A stretch of 64,000 nt of DNA, taken from the NCBI RefSeq assembly GCF_900101625.1, contig NZ_FMYZ01000001.1:466304-530303 (forward strand). Reading direction: 5' to 3'. How positions within the stretch are numbered: position 1 is the first letter of the stretch; each line of letters starts with the position of its first letter. The DNA comes from Cupriavidus sp. YR651 (GTDB taxonomy: Bacteria; Pseudomonadota; Gammaproteobacteria; Burkholderiales; Burkholderiaceae). The notes under the pieces were generated by a model. It had not been told where the DNA came from and did no database searches. It saw nothing but the letters and a program-made list of their open reading frames with translations. The position numbers and the translations under genes were made by a program. Below, one piece after another: positions 16,055 to 26,787 of the stretch.

Positions 16055-17404
16055 TCAGCGCGAGTCGCGGTCGCGGTTGCGCATCGACTCGCGCGACCGG
16101 ATGTCCGTCGACGAATCCGGCACGGCCGGCGCATTGGTACCCGGCGCAACCGCCGCGGGCGCCGGACTGCCTCCCTGCACCTGCGTCATCAGCTTGTCCA
16201 GCGGCAGGTACAGCAGGTTGTTCCCCGACTTGGCATCCACAAGGATCTTGTTCGAATTGGCGTAAATCTGCTGCATGGTTTCGATATAGATGCGGTCGCG
16301 TGTGACCTGCGGCGCCTTGGCGTACTCCGTCTGCACCGAGCGGAAGCGGGCCGCATCACCCTCGGCCTGTGCCACCACGCGGGAGCGATAGGCTTCGGAT
16401 TCTTCCTTCAGGCGCGCCGCCGTACCCTTGGCGCGCGGCAGGATGTCGTTGGCATAGGCCTGGCCTTCGCTGATCGCACGCTCGCGATCCTGGCTGGCCT
16501 TGTTCACGTCATCGAACGCAGCCTGCACCTGCTCGGGCGGCTGCACGCTCTGCACGTTCACGGAAATCACGCGAATGCCGGTCTTGTAGGCAGTCAGGAT
16601 CGACTGGATCGACTTGGCCAGCGACTGGGCGATCTGCTCGCGGTTCTCGTACAGCACCGCATCCATCTTGTTGCGGCCGACGATCTCGCGCACGGAGGTC
16701 TCAGCGGCCTGCGTGACCAGTTCCTCGTCGCCACCTCGGTCGGTACGATTGAAGAACAGGAATTCACCGGCGTCCTGGATGTCGTATTGCACCGTGAAGC
16801 GGACGTCGATGATGTTCTCGTCCTGCGTCAGCATCGACGAGTCCTTCAGGTTGCTATCCTTGATCGACGTGGCCCGACCCACTTCCACCGAGCGAACCGC
16901 CGACAGGTTCACCACCTCGGCCGACTGGATCGGCCAGGGCATGCGCCAGTTGATGCCGGGGCCCGTGGTGTACTTGAACTTGCCGAACTGCAGGATGACG
17001 GCGGTTTGGCCTTCCTGCACCATGAAGAAGCCGCTGGCAAGCCAGATGCCGATCACGGCCGCGATGATCACGCCCACGCCCACATTGGAGCTCTTGCCAG
17101 GCACGCGCGGGCCACTGCCGAGGCCGGGGCCGCCGCCGTTGTCCTTGCGGCCCAGCAGGCCATTCAGGCGACGATTGAAGTCACGCCAGAGCTCATCCAG
17201 GTCGGGCGGACCGTCCTGTGGACGCTGGTTCTGCTGGCGATTGTTGTCTTTGTCTTTGTCCTTGTCTTCATCGTCCTGACCGTTACGGCCCCAGCGAGGG
17301 TCGTTCAGAGAGAAGATGGCACGCAGGCGCGGCCAGCCCGCAAAACGCGGGGCGCGAGTGCCTGTCATAAAGCGCGAGTCAGGATTCCGGTGGAACAGGG
17401 GCAT
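16055..17404 (-). CDS. hflK: HflK, modulator of FtsH protease
   Basis: SPFH-family partner of HflC (449 residues from the ATG at 17404). A cytoplasmic N-terminus carries acidic-basic Asp-Lys repeats and a Gln/Asn-rich stretch, followed by DELWRDFNRRLNGLLGRKD, a transmembrane helix (VGVGVIIAAVIGIWLASGFF near residue 120) and the SPFH domain (VQEGQTAVILQFGKF). The C-terminus is Pro/Ala-rich. The start is uncertain: a GTG at 17413 and an ATG at 17368 are alternatives, and none has a strong ribosome-binding site. hflX lies 120 bp upstream. Confidence 0.93.
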   Translation of the reverse strand: MPLFHRNPDSRFMTGTRAPRFAGWPRLRAIFSLNDPRWGRNGQDDEDKDKDKDNNRQQNQRPQDGPPDLDELWRDFNRRLNGLLGRKDNGGGPGLGSGPRVPGKSSNVGVGVIIAAVIGIWLASGFFMVQEGQTAVILQFGKFKYTTGPGINWRMPWPIQSAEVVNLSAVRSVEVGRATSIKDSNLKDSSMLTQDENIIDVRFTVQYDIQDAGEFLFFNRTDRGGDEELVTQAAETSVREIVGRNKMDAVLYENREQIAQSLAKSIQSILTAYKTGIRVISVNVQSVQPPEQVQAAFDDVNKASQDRERAISEGQAYANDILPRAKGTAARLKEESEAYRSRVVAQAEGDAARFRSVQTEYAKAPQVTRDRIYIETMQQIYANSNKILVDAKSGNNLLYLPLDKLMTQVQGGSPAPAAVAPGTNAPAVPDSSTDIRSRESMRNRDRDSR

Positions 17405-17524
17405 GAAGTGCACGGGTCCGGGAAGTTTGGAACAGGGGGATTCTAGCAGCCATCTTGATCACATTTGCTCAAAATCCCCAATCGGGCGGCGAATCTCGCC
17501 TAACGACGATCAGTTTGGGCGGTG

Positions 17525-18802
17525 TCAGGCCCGTCGATCCTCGTCTGAGGTCTTGTCGGCGCCATCATCGGCACCGTCCGCCTGGTCCGCCGGCTCGTCA
17601 CCGGAGTCCCAGCCGTCATCGTCGCCGGCCAGCATCGGCACTTCGGCCAGCCGGGGGTCGTAAGGCTCTGGTGCTTCCGGCTGCGAGGCCAGCCATTGCG
17701 CCACATCAACGATCGACTGGCGCAGCGCGTCCAGCCCCAGCCCCTCGCGGGCGCTGACGAAGACGCGGGTCGGCACGCCGTCTTCATTACGCTCCACGCG
17801 CGGGCCCTGCTCCATCAGCTCGGACGCTGCATCGATCTTGTTCATCACGACGATCTGCGGGATATCGATCGCATCGATTTCCGCCAGTACGCGATTGACC
17901 TGCTCGATCTGCTCGTGCCGGACGGGACTCGATGCATCCACCACATGCAGCAGCAGGTCGGCGTGCACGGTTTCGTCCAGCGTCGCGCGGAAAGCCGCCA
18001 CAAGTTGCGTCGGCAGGTCGCGAATGAAACCCACGGTGTCCGACAGCACCACGTTGCCTAGTCCGTCCAGAAACAGCCTGCGGGACGTGGTGTCGAGCGT
18101 GGCGAACAGCTGGTCGGCCGCATAGGCGCGCGCCTTGGTCAGCGCGTTGAACAGCGTCGATTTGCCCGCGTTGGTATAGCCGACCAGCGAGATGCTGAGC
18201 GTGTCATTGCGCGCGCGGGCACGGCGTTGCGTATGGTGCTGGCGTTGCAGGCGCGACAGGTCGGCTTTGAGCCGCTTGGCTCGGTCATCAAGCATCCGTC
18301 GGTCCAGCTCAAGCTGGCGCTCGCCGGGGCCACCGCGCATGCCGATACCACCCTTCTGCCGCTCCAGGTGGCTCCATGCGCGAACCAGGCGCGACGCCTG
18401 GTATTGCACCTGTGCAAGCTCCACCTGCACCTTGCCGACATGGCTCTGCGCACGCTGACCAAAGATATCGAGGATCAGGCCAGTGCGATCGATCACGTGG
18501 CGCTGCAGAAAACGCTCCAGGTTCCGTTGCTGGGCCGGGCTCAATGCGTGATTGAACACGACCACATCCGCGTCCAGCGCATCAGCCGCTTCCTTGAGTT
18601 CATCCGCCTTGCCCGAGCCGATAAACAACGCCGGATCGGGACGCGAACGCTTGCCCGTCAGCGTATGCACGGGCACGGAGCCAGCCGTGCTGGTCAGCAG
18701 TGCCAGTTCGGACAGGCTTTCCTGGAAGTCATGCTTGCCGAAATCGACGCCGACCAGGATGGCGCGCGAGGGATCGGTATTGGAGGTAGCTCTGGGTTGC
18801 AA
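17525..18802 (-). CDS. hflX: GTPase HflX
   Basis: Ribosome-binding GTPase (425 residues) that splits stalled 70S ribosomes under stress. Visible parts: N-terminal nucleotide-binding-like domain (RAILVGVDFGKHD), the glycine-rich GGIGMRGGPGE segment (151-161), a coiled coil with QRQHHTQRRARAR, the G1 loop GYTNAGKS (208-215), DTVGFIRDLP and MNKID. The C-terminus is Asp-rich. The start at 18802 is TTG: no ATG or GTG lies between the upstream in-frame stop (about 18840) and the conserved domain, and no ribosome-binding site is evident, so the exact start is uncertain. It follows hfq. Confidence 0.93.
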   Translation of the reverse strand: MQPRATSNTDPSRAILVGVDFGKHDFQESLSELALLTSTAGSVPVHTLTGKRSRPDPALFIGSGKADELKEAADALDADVVVFNHALSPAQQRNLERFLQRHVIDRTGLILDIFGQRAQSHVGKVQVELAQVQYQASRLVRAWSHLERQKGGIGMRGGPGERQLELDRRMLDDRAKRLKADLSRLQRQHHTQRRARARNDTLSISLVGYTNAGKSTLFNALTKARAYAADQLFATLDTTSRRLFLDGLGNVVLSDTVGFIRDLPTQLVAAFRATLDETVHADLLLHVVDASSPVRHEQIEQVNRVLAEIDAIDIPQIVVMNKIDAASELMEQGPRVERNEDGVPTRVFVSAREGLGLDALRQSIVDVAQWLASQPEAPEPYDPRLAEVPMLAGDDDGWDSGDEPADQADGADDGADKTSDEDRRA

Positions 18803-19022
18803 GCGGGGGGACGCGAAGCGCCGAAGGATGAAACGTTGTTAAGACAAGAAATGTCCGGACTGCGGCAACGTGCCGCGGCCGGGTGCCGCAAGACTCGGAG
18901 TCGGAAACAGATTCGGACGGGAAGTGGCGGCGGATAGTATCGCCCGCACGGGGCGGCACTGGAGGTGGGTCACGCAAGGCTGCGGCCGCAAGACGATGCG
19001 GCCGGCAGCGAAAGAGGAAAGA

Positions 19023-19262
19023 TCAGGCCTCGGCGGAGTCATCCACGCGGAAGTTGACCGCGCGCGCGGGCACGACGGTGGAAATCGCATGCTTGTAGAC
19101 CATCTGCGTCACGGTGTTACGCAGCAGAACGACGTACTGGTCGAACGACTCGATGTTGCCTTGCAGCTTGATGCCATTGACGAGGTAGATGGAAACCGGC
19201 ACGTGCTCTTTGCGCAGCGCGTTCAGGAACGGGTCTTGTAGCAATTGCCCTTTGTTGCTCAT
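19023..19262 (-). CDS. hfq: RNA chaperone Hfq
   Basis: Sm-like hexameric RNA chaperone (79 residues) that pairs small RNAs with mRNAs. The Sm1 and Sm2 motifs are complete: [40 protein letters not shown] and [13 protein letters not shown]. The ATG at 19262 ([11 protein letters not shown]) has the ribosome-binding site GGAG 8 nt upstream; the frame continues 20 codons further but without support. The C-terminal tail is short, as in many betaproteobacteria. It heads the hfq-hflX-hflK-hflC group. Confidence 0.97.
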
Positions 19263-19472
19263 GGCACACTCCAAAATTATAGATTTAGTGATGGATGATG
19301 GGGACGGAAATCCCCGGTTCAAGTCAGTTGGCGCAAAACCGCGCCAGAAAAAAGATCAAAACGGTACCAGGCTGGCATCAACGCGCAGGGCTCCCCCTGC
19401 TACCGTGAATTTAGCCGCAGTTCCAAACGAACGCAAACGAAAGTTGCCCACGAGGAAAGGCACCATTTGGGC

Positions 19473-20816
19473 TCATTCCTTCGAGTCGGCGTAGGGATTT
19501 TTGTTCGTACGAAATTCGATGCGCAGCGGTGTGCCCTTGAGCTTGAACGCCGTCCGGAAGCGATTTTCCAGGTAGCGCCGATAGGTCTCTGCCACACCGC
19601 TGAGCGCATTGCCGTGCACCACGATGATGGGCGGATTGGAACCGCCCTGGTGGGCATAGCGCAGCTTCGGCCGCGACGCTCCCACTCGCTTCGGCTGCTG
19701 GAATTCCACGGCTTCCTGCAGCACGCGCGTCAGTTGCGGCGTGGGCAGCTTGACCATCGCGGCGGCGTACGCATCGTCCACCGAACGCATCAACGCACCG
19801 ATGCCCGTGCGCTCGCGCGCGGACACAAAGTGCACGTTGGCAAAGCTCAGGAACTGCAGCTTGCGCTCCAGGTCATGCTTGATGCGGTCGCGTGTGTGGC
19901 CATCCAGGCCGTCCCACTTGTTCACGCCCACCACCAGTGCCCGGCCTGATTCGACGATGAAGCCGGCGATGTGTGCATCCTGTTCGGAAATGTCCTGCTG
20001 GGCATCCAGCAGCAGCACCACCACGTTGGCATCGGCGATCGATTGCAGCGTCTTCACCACCGAGAACTTCTCGATGGCCTCGAACACCTTGCCACGCTTG
20101 CGCAGGCCAGCCGTGTCGATCAGCGTGTACGGCTTGCCGCCACGCTCGAACTCCACATAGATCGCATCGCGCGTGGTCCCCGGCATGTCGAACGCGATGA
20201 CGCGCTCTTCGCCGATCAGCGTGTTCACGAGCGTGGACTTGCCCACGTTCGGACGGCCCACGATGGCGATCTTGACGCCGTGCTGGCCCGCATCGTCCTG
20301 CTCGGCCAGCTCGGGGCGCTCCTGCACCGCCAACTCCAGCGCCTCGTCGACGAGTTCGCTCACGCCGTCGCCATGCGTCGACGAAATGGCATAGGGATCG
20401 CCCATGCCCAGCTCGTAGAATTCCGCCGCCACCGAGGTGTACTTCATGCCCTCGACCTTGTTGATCGCCAGCATGATGCGGCGGCCGGTCTTGCGCAGGT
20501 AATCGGCAATCACCCGATCCTGCGGCGCGAGGCCGAGGCGGCCATCGACGAGGAAGATGACGACATCGGCCTCGACCACGGCCTGGCGGGTCTGCTTGGC
20601 CATTTCCGCCACGATCCCGTCCTTGGCCACGGGTTCGAAACCACCCGTGTCGATGGCGATAAATGGACGATCGCCGATGCGGCCCTCACCGTAGTGACGG
20701 TCCCGCGTCAGACCCGGCAGGTCCGCGACAAGTGCGTCGCGCGAGCGGGTCATGCGATTGAATAGCGTCGACTTGCCCACATTGGGACGGCCGACGAGTG
20801 CGATAACTGGTTTCAT
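19473..20816 (-). CDS. der: Ribosome assembly GTPase Der (EngA)
   Basis: Double-GTPase needed for 50S subunit assembly (447 residues). Two G domains are seen: [14 protein letters not shown] near residue 8 with DTGGFEP, and a second [14 protein letters not shown] near residue 185 with [16 protein letters not shown] and GVNKWDGLD, followed by the KH-like C-terminal domain ([23 protein letters not shown]). The ATG at 20816 ([12 protein letters not shown]) is the family start. It lies downstream of bamB, the usual order. Confidence 0.96.
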   Translation of the reverse strand: MKPVIALVGRPNVGKSTLFNRMTRSRDALVADLPGLTRDRHYGEGRIGDRPFIAIDTGGFEPVAKDGIVAEMAKQTRQAVVEADVVIFLVDGRLGLAPQDRVIADYLRKTGRRIMLAINKVEGMKYTSVAAEFYELGMGDPYAISSTHGDGVSELVDEALELAVQERPELAEQDDAGQHGVKIAIVGRPNVGKSTLVNTLIGEERVIAFDMPGTTRDAIYVEFERGGKPYTLIDTAGLRKRGKVFEAIEKFSVVKTLQSIADANVVVLLLDAQQDISEQDAHIAGFIVESGRALVVGVNKWDGLDGHTRDRIKHDLERKLQFLSFANVHFVSARERTGIGALMRSVDDAYAAAMVKLPTPQLTRVLQEAVEFQQPKRVGASRPKLRYAHQGGSNPPIIVVHGNALSGVAETYRRYLENRFRTAFKLKGTPLRIEFRTNKNPYADSKE

Positions 20817-20994
20817 GCAATAAATGGAAACAGGGGGAAGCTTGCGCCGTCCCCCAGCAACTCCGGAGTCATGTTGATCCGACAACCAACGCGCCTTATG
20901 CGCGGCTGGCCGCTCTTCCTGTCGGGCGGAATCGGGCGCCGGGCCCCATTCCAAGGTTGTTGGCACGACCAGGGATCATGCTACCGGATTGGCG

Positions 20995-21021
20995 CCGTCC
21001 GTGCGACAGGGGCACGGACGG
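20995..21021 (-). terminator. Hairpin after bamB
   Basis: Perfect 10-bp arms CCGTCCGTGC (20995-21004) and GCACGGACGG (21012-21021) with a 7-nt loop, 18 bp past the bamB stop on the minus strand. No T-run follows, so it may stabilise the mRNA end or act with Rho rather than terminate alone. Confidence 0.45.
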
Positions 21022-21039
21022 GCTTGCGTGCGTTGGCGA

Positions 21040-22215
21040 TCAGTTCGGCACGAAGCCGTAGATGTCGCCGTCGCGGGTCTGGACGATCAGCGTTTCGCCG
21101 GCCACCACGGGTGCCGCGCTGATGGCGCTGCCATCGGTCTTCATGCGTGCCACGACCTGCCCATCATCACGGGACAGGAAGTGGACAAAGCCTTCGAAAT
21201 CCCCTATCACTACCGAGCGGCCCAGCGCCAACGGCGCGCCAAGGCCACGGTAGCGCAGCTGGTCGTTCTTCCAGCGCTCGTTGCCGTTCTGGCGGTCGAA
21301 CGCGAAGACCGTCGACGTCTCGTCACTCGCGAACAGCGAAGTGTCGTCCTGCGCGAGACCGGTCGGCGACGAGAAATCCTTGCCCCACTGCGGCTGGCCG
21401 TTGGCCAGTTCCAGGCACGACACACGGCCCTGGAACGTGGTGGCGCACACCTGGCGGCCATTGATCACGGGCACGCCGGTCACATCGTTCAGGCGTTCAA
21501 TCTCGGACACGCCCTTCGGATAGGACACCGTGCTTTCCCAGCGCAGCACGCCGTTGGCCGGCGCCAGCACGCCAATCTTGCCGCCTGGGAAGCCCGTGAC
21601 GATGCCGTCGCCGGCAAACACCATGCCCATGGCCGCGCGCAGGTTCAGCGGGGTCTGGGAGCGCTGATAGATCCAGCGGCGTTCCCCCGTCTGGGCATCC
21701 AGCCCGATCACGCGCGTATCGGTCGTACGCACCACCACCAGACCGTTGCCAACCAGCGGCGCCGACAGCACCTCACCGTTGACCTGCTTCTTCCAAATCT
21801 GCTTGCCGCTACTGTCGAACGCGTAAACCGCGCCCTTCTCGCCGGCCACGGACGTCACAGAACCGTCGGAACCCGGGCCCGACGTCAGGTCGATGTCCGT
21901 CTTGGCCTTCCACAACGTACGCCCGGTGTTGCCCTCGAGGGCCAGCACCGTGCCGTTCCTGGCCGATACGTACACGTTGTTGCCGGCCGCCATGGGCGCC
22001 ATCACGTAGGCGCCGCTCTTGCCGACATCGGCCTTCCAGGCCTGCTTGACCGACAGCGTCGCCGAAACCGGCTTCAGTTCCGTCGGCGGATGCTTGTTTT
22101 CCTTGCTGAACAGCGAGCAGCCTGCCAGCACGCCCAGGCAGGTGCCGGCGACGAGCGCGCGGGCGACACGGCGGGACGACGGGCGGGAGACAGCTGCACG
22201 AAGCAATGACGTCAT
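21040..22215 (-). CDS. bamB: Outer membrane protein assembly factor BamB
   Basis: Lipoprotein of the BAM complex that helps insert beta-barrel proteins into the outer membrane (391 residues). The signal peptide ends in the lipobox LAGC with Cys33. Eight PQQ-type beta-propeller blades follow (for example [66 protein letters not shown]). It starts 33 bp after the yfgM stop and probably belongs to the hisS-yfgM-bamB operon. Confidence 0.95.
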   Translation of the reverse strand: MTSLLRAAVSRPSSRRVARALVAGTCLGVLAGCSLFSKENKHPPTELKPVSATLSVKQAWKADVGKSGAYVMAPMAAGNNVYVSARNGTVLALEGNTGRTLWKAKTDIDLTSGPGSDGSVTSVAGEKGAVYAFDSSGKQIWKKQVNGEVLSAPLVGNGLVVVRTTDTRVIGLDAQTGERRWIYQRSQTPLNLRAAMGMVFAGDGIVTGFPGGKIGVLAPANGVLRWESTVSYPKGVSEIERLNDVTGVPVINGRQVCATTFQGRVSCLELANGQPQWGKDFSSPTGLAQDDTSLFASDETSTVFAFDRQNGNERWKNDQLRYRGLGAPLALGRSVVIGDFEGFVHFLSRDDGQVVARMKTDGSAISAAPVVAGETLIVQTRDGDIYGFVPN

Positions 22216-22248
22216 AGAGATACGATCCTAGATGGAATGAAGGTCCGC

Positions 22249-22881
22249 TCAGGCCGTGCCCAGCGCGTCGAGCTTGAACTGAATGATCTGGCGCATGCCG
22301 GCTTCGCCGGCGCCGAGCTTGTCCAGCGCGCGGCGATAGGCGGTACGGGCGTCGTCGCGCTTCTCCTGCGCGGCCAGCAGATCGCCGCGGCGATCTGCAA
22401 ACAGGGCTTCGTACTGTGCAGGCGGCTCGTCCTTGAGCAACGCCAGACCCTGGTCGTAGGCTTTCTCATCGAGCAGGACGCCAGCCAGACGCACGCGCGC
22501 CAGCGGGGCGTAGTCTTCACCGCCATGGTCGATGGCCCACTGCAGTTGCGACTTGGTGCCAGCCAGGTCGCCGGCGTCGTACAGCACCTTGGCCGCGACC
22601 AGCGCGCTCATCGGGCCATAGGCCGTGCGACCGAACTTGTCTTCCAGGTCGGTAGCCGCCCGCTTGACGCGATCGGCGTCACGGCTTTCAGCGGCCTTCG
22701 TCACCTGCTCGTACAGCAGCGCCGCATCGCGCGCCTGCACACGTTGCCAGTAGTTCCAGCCGCTCCAGGCCGCAAACGCGAGCAAGGCGGCAATCAGGAT
22801 CCAGGTGATGATGTTGCCGTACTGGTTCCACCAAGCCTTGAGGCTCTCAAGCTGTTCCTGTTCTTCTAGATCGTAAGCCAT
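22249..22881 (-). CDS. YfgM-like tetratricopeptide membrane protein
   Basis: Inner-membrane-anchored periplasmic protein of the YfgM family (210 residues). A cytoplasmic N-terminus (MAYDLEEQEQLESLKAWW) is followed by one transmembrane helix (about residues 24-44, IITWILIAALLAFAAWSGW) and a TPR-like periplasmic domain. In E. coli YfgM works with PpiD at the Sec translocon. It sits between hisS and bamB, the conserved position, which supports a role in envelope protein folding. The start at 22881 matches family N-termini. Confidence 0.9.
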   Translation of the reverse strand: MAYDLEEQEQLESLKAWWNQYGNIITWILIAALLAFAAWSGWNYWQRVQARDAALLYEQVTKAAESRDADRVKRAATDLEDKFGRTAYGPMSALVAAKVLYDAGDLAGTKSQLQWAIDHGGEDYAPLARVRLAGVLLDEKAYDQGLALLKDEPPAQYEALFADRRGDLLAAQEKRDDARTAYRRALDKLGAGEAGMRQIIQFKLDALGTA

Positions 22882-22956
22882 GTCGAGGCAGTTACCCGCA
22901 TAGGTTGAAAAGTGCGGCCGCACCCGGGGCGGCCACGCTGCTTGCTGTTGCTTTGC

Positions 22957-24312
22957 CTATTGCTCGTCGTCGGCGTCGTCGTCGGACTCGATGGCATTGA
23001 CCATCGCGTCGATGACATAGTCGACCACGCTTCCAGCCGGCACGCTGGCTTGCGGGCCACCTTCGCCCGCGCTGCCGCCGCGCAGCTGCTTGACTTGCAC
23101 CACATCGGCGGCCACTTCATCGTCGCCAATAATAACGGCAAAGGATGCGCCACTCGCGTCGGCGCGCTTCATCTGCGACTTGAAGCTGCCGCTCTTGCCA
23201 TCCGGCGTGGCATGCAGCACGACGTCCAGGCCAGCATCCCGCAACCGCTCCGCCGCGATCATCGCCTGCTGGCTGGCAGCCTCGCCCTGGTGAACCATGT
23301 AGACGTCGCAACCGGAAGCCTCCGGCACCAGATTCTCTTCGCGAATCAGTTCGATGATCCGCTCGACGCCCATCGCCCAGCCGCAAGCCGGGGCCGGCTT
23401 GCCGCCCATCTGCTGGATCAGCGGATCGTAGCGGCCACCGCCGGCGATGGTGCCCTGTGCGCCGAGCTTGTCCGTGATCCACTCGAACACGGTCAGGTTG
23501 TAGTAGTCCAGGCCGCGCACCAGGCGGGGATTGATCTTGAACGGGATGTTGTTGGCCTTCAGCAGGCGTTGCACGCCTTCGAAGTGAGCCAGCGATTCCT
23601 CGCCCAGGAAATCGATCAACTTCGGTGCGTTGGCCGCCATCTCCTGCAGCGCGGGATTCTTCGTATCCAGCACCCGCAGCGGATTGGTGTACAGACGGCG
23701 CTTGCTGTCGTCGTCCAGGATGTCCTGGAAGCCTTCCAGATACTTGACCAGCTGCTCGCGGTGCGCGGCGCGCTCATGCGCCTGGCCCAGAGAATTAAGC
23801 TCCAGCCGGACGTTGATCAGCCCCAGATCGTCCCACAGCCGCTGGCACATGAGAATGATCTCGGCATCCACGTCCGGGCCGGCAAAGCCCAGCGCCTCGG
23901 CGCCGAGCTGGTGGAACTGACGATATCGCCCACGCTGCGGACGCTCGTGGCGGAACATCGGTCCTGCGTACCAGAGCCGCTTGGGGCCGTCGTACAGCAG
24001 GTTGTGCTCGATCGTCGCACGCACCGCCGCTGCCGTGCCCTCCGGGCGCAGCGTCAGGTTTTCGCCGTTCAGCGCGTCGGTGAAGGAGTACATCTCCTTC
24101 TCGACAATGTCCGTCACCTCGCCGATGCCGCGGATGAACAGCTGCGTATGTTCGACGATTGGCGTGCGGATCTGCTGATAGCCGTAGGCACGCAGCATGC
24201 TGCGCGCGGCGTTCTCGAACATTTCCCACAGCGGGGCGTCGGCGGGCAGCATGTCGTTCATGCCCTTCACGCCCTGCAGTGCCTTGGCGGCCTTCGTCTT
24301 GTCTTCGCTCAT
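22957..24312 (-). CDS. hisS: Histidyl-tRNA synthetase
   Basis: Charges tRNA-His (451 residues, class II synthetase). Motifs: [18 protein letters not shown] at the N-terminus, [13 protein letters not shown] (motif 2 region), [20 protein letters not shown] motif, [15 protein letters not shown] and [13 protein letters not shown], with the C-terminal anticodon-binding domain ([16 protein letters not shown]). An acidic tail of Asp/Glu closes the protein. It lies between ispG and yfgM. Confidence 0.95.
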   Translation of the reverse strand: MSEDKTKAAKALQGVKGMNDMLPADAPLWEMFENAARSMLRAYGYQQIRTPIVEHTQLFIRGIGEVTDIVEKEMYSFTDALNGENLTLRPEGTAAAVRATIEHNLLYDGPKRLWYAGPMFRHERPQRGRYRQFHQLGAEALGFAGPDVDAEIILMCQRLWDDLGLINVRLELNSLGQAHERAAHREQLVKYLEGFQDILDDDSKRRLYTNPLRVLDTKNPALQEMAANAPKLIDFLGEESLAHFEGVQRLLKANNIPFKINPRLVRGLDYYNLTVFEWITDKLGAQGTIAGGGRYDPLIQQMGGKPAPACGWAMGVERIIELIREENLVPEASGCDVYMVHQGEAASQQAMIAAERLRDAGLDVVLHATPDGKSGSFKSQMKRADASGASFAVIIGDDEVAADVVQVKQLRGGSAGEGGPQASVPAGSVVDYVIDAMVNAIESDDDADDEQ

Positions 24313-24361
24313 GTCTGATTCGTTGCTCGCAGTGATGCCCTGCCCTGACCGGTTCAGGATC

Positions 24362-25654
24362 TCAGGCCACCGCTTCCTGTTTTGCTTGCGTGGCGCCGGG
24401 GCCGTAGTGCGTACGGACGTACTCGTCGACGATCGCCTGGAATTCCTCGGCGATGCGCTCGCCGCGCAGCGTCTTTACCTTCACGCCGTCCACGAAGACC
24501 GGTGCCGCCGGCGATTCGCCGGAGCCCGGCAGCGAGATGCCAATGTTGGCATGCTTGCTTTCGCCCGGACCATTGACGATGCAGCCCATCACCGCCACGT
24601 CCATCTCTTCCACGCCCGGATAGGTGGTCTTCCAGGTTGGCATCTGCTCGCGCAGGTAAGCCTGGATGCTGGCAGCCAGTTCCTGGAACGTGGTGCTGGT
24701 GGTACGGCCACAGCCGGGGCATGCAATCACCATCGGCGTGAAATTGCGCAGCCCCATCGTCTGCAGGATTTCCTGGCCGACGTAGACTTCCTTCTCGCGT
24801 GGCGCACCGGGTTCCGGCGTCAGCGAGATACGGATCGTGTCGCCGATGCCTTCCTGAAGCAGCACCGACAGCGCAGCGGTCGACGCCACAATGCCCTTGC
24901 TGCCCATGCCGGCTTCGGTCAGGCCCAGATGTAGCGCATAGTCGCAGCGGCGGCCCAGCTCGCGATAGACCGCGACCAGCTCCTGCACCTGCGACACCTT
25001 GCACGACAAAATGATCTGGCTGCCAGGCAGGCCAATCTCCTCGGCCTTCTGCGCGGATTCGATCGCCGACGTGATCAGTGCCTCGACCATCACGCTTTGC
25101 GCTGGCCACGGCTCGGCGCGCTGGGCGTTCTCATCCATGACGCGCGCCAGCAGTGCCTGATCCAGGCTGCCCCAGTTCACGCCGATGCGTACCGGCTTGT
25201 TATAGCGGCACGCCATTTCGATCATTTGCGCGAACTGCGTGTCGCGCTTGGCGCCCTTGCCCACGTTGCCGGGGTTGATGCGGTACTTCGAGAGCGCCTG
25301 GGCACACTCGGGATAGTCGTGCAGCAGCGTGTGACCGTTGTAGTGGAAGTCGCCGACCAGCGGCACGTTCACACCCATGCGATCCAGTTGCTCGCGAATG
25401 GCCGGCACCGCAGCAGCGGCCTCAGGCGTATTGACGGTGATCCGGACGATCTCCGAACCGGCACGGGCCAGTTCCTTGATCTGGATAGCCGTGCCGATTG
25501 CATCGACCGTATCGGTATTCGTCATCGACTGCACGCGCACCGGCGCACCACCGCCAATCGTGACGATATTGTCGCCCCACGCGACGCTCGCCTGGCGCGA
25601 TTGCCGACGCGGCAGCGGACCGGGAACGACCGGCTGGAAGGCCTTCTGGTTCAT
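24362..25654 (-). CDS. ispG: 4-hydroxy-3-methylbut-2-enyl diphosphate synthase IspG
   Basis: Fe-S enzyme of the MEP isoprenoid pathway, converting MEcPP to HMBPP (430 residues). The N-terminal TIM barrel is visible ([37 protein letters not shown]), and the C-terminal cluster ligands are in CPGCGR and [10 protein letters not shown]. The ATG at 25654 (MNQKAFQPV) is preceded by AAGGTGG at 7 nt; upstream in-frame ATGs lack a ribosome-binding site. It lies downstream of rodZ in the rlmN-pilW-rodZ-ispG-hisS group. Confidence 0.95.
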   Translation of the reverse strand: MNQKAFQPVVPGPLPRRQSRQASVAWGDNIVTIGGGAPVRVQSMTNTDTVDAIGTAIQIKELARAGSEIVRITVNTPEAAAAVPAIREQLDRMGVNVPLVGDFHYNGHTLLHDYPECAQALSKYRINPGNVGKGAKRDTQFAQMIEMACRYNKPVRIGVNWGSLDQALLARVMDENAQRAEPWPAQSVMVEALITSAIESAQKAEEIGLPGSQIILSCKVSQVQELVAVYRELGRRCDYALHLGLTEAGMGSKGIVASTAALSVLLQEGIGDTIRISLTPEPGAPREKEVYVGQEILQTMGLRNFTPMVIACPGCGRTTSTTFQELAASIQAYLREQMPTWKTTYPGVEEMDVAVMGCIVNGPGESKHANIGISLPGSGESPAAPVFVDGVKVKTLRGERIAEEFQAIVDEYVRTHYGPGATQAKQEAVA

Positions 25655-25701
25655 AGCATTACCACCTTCTTGCATGGCTGACTGCGCCACCTACATCCGC
25701 A

Positions 25702-26787
25702 TTACTGCAGCGTCAGGCGCGCCACATTGTTTCGGTTGGCCGACTGGAAATCGACGGGCGCGCCATTGCGCGTCATCGACTCCACGCCTTTCACATTACC
25801 AAGTATGACTTTGTAGGGTCCGCCCGCGCCGGTGCCGCTCACGGCATCGCCGGCCTTGGCCGTACCCCCGAGAATGACCTTGCCGCTGCGGTCGCGAACC
25901 TCGTACCAGGAATCGGCCGAGAAACGGATCTGCACCTGGCCATCACCCTTGGCCACGGCAGGTGCTGCGGTCGTGGCGGTGGCGGCCGCTGCCGCGGAAG
26001 CCGGCGCAACCTTGGCGACCGGCGCCGCAGGAGCCGACGCTGCCTTGATGACCGGCGCCTCGGGCGCGGCGGGCGCGGCCTCGGACGGACCCAGGGCACC
26101 ACCAGTGGCGAGCGGCATGCCGGCCACGCTCGCCGGCGGGGCTTCGGACGGGGCAGGAGAATCATTGCCCGCCATCACCGGAGGCAGCGCCGCGGTCACG
26201 GTGCCATCATTGTTGCTTTGCGGGGCGGTTTCATGCTCCTCGGCCACGGCCGGCGCCTCCGCTGCGGCCTTGTTTCGGGCTTCCAGCCATGCCTTGGCAT
26301 GGTCGAAACCGAAATAGCCGCCCGCTGCCAGCCCAGCCACCACGAGGAACAGCCAGACCAGACGGCCGCCCGATCCACCCGCGCTGCGGGTCCCGAAGCG
26401 CTTGCGATCATCGAAGGTCTGGTTGAGCGCCCCTTCATGTCGGCGCGTGATTTCCGCCACGGGCATTGCCTGGGCCTGCGCATGGTAGCGGCCCAACAGC
26501 ATATCGATATCGACATGGAGCGAGCGTGCATACGCGCGCATCACGCCCTTCGCGAACGTCACGTCAAGCAGGCTCGACACATTGCCCGACTCGATCGCTG
26601 CCAGCTTGGCCGAGGCCACCTTCAGGCGGGCGCTGACGTCTTCCAGGGACATGCGCTGCGTTTCGCGCGCTTCTTTCAGCTGCGCCCCGATTTCGCGAGC
26701 CACGGCCTCACGATCGGAGTCTGTCGCGCCGCCGCCGACGTGTGCCGTCGTTGCAGCCTGGCTTTCGGCGCGCTCTTGTTCACTCAT
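25702..26787 (-). CDS. rodZ: RodZ-like cytoskeletal membrane protein
   Basis: 361-residue RodZ family protein that links MreB to the cell wall machinery and sets rod shape. Layout: N-terminal helix-turn-helix (about residues 30-100, GAQLKEARETQRMSLEDVSARL), a basic juxtamembrane stretch, one transmembrane helix (142-161), a long Ala/Pro-rich periplasmic linker and a C-terminal DUF4115-type beta domain (IRFSADSWYEVRDRSGKVILGG). The first 8 bases overlap the end of pilW, so translation is probably coupled. Confidence 0.92.
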   Translation of the reverse strand: MSEQERAESQAATTAHVGGGATDSDREAVAREIGAQLKEARETQRMSLEDVSARLKVASAKLAAIESGNVSSLLDVTFAKGVMRAYARSLHVDIDMLLGRYHAQAQAMPVAEITRRHEGALNQTFDDRKRFGTRSAGGSGGRLVWLFLVVAGLAAGGYFGFDHAKAWLEARNKAAAEAPAVAEEHETAPQSNNDGTVTAALPPVMAGNDSPAPSEAPPASVAGMPLATGGALGPSEAAPAAPEAPVIKAASAPAAPVAKVAPASAAAAATATTAAPAVAKGDGQVQIRFSADSWYEVRDRSGKVILGGTAKAGDAVSGTGAGGPYKVILGNVKGVESMTRNGAPVDFQSANRNNVARLTLQ

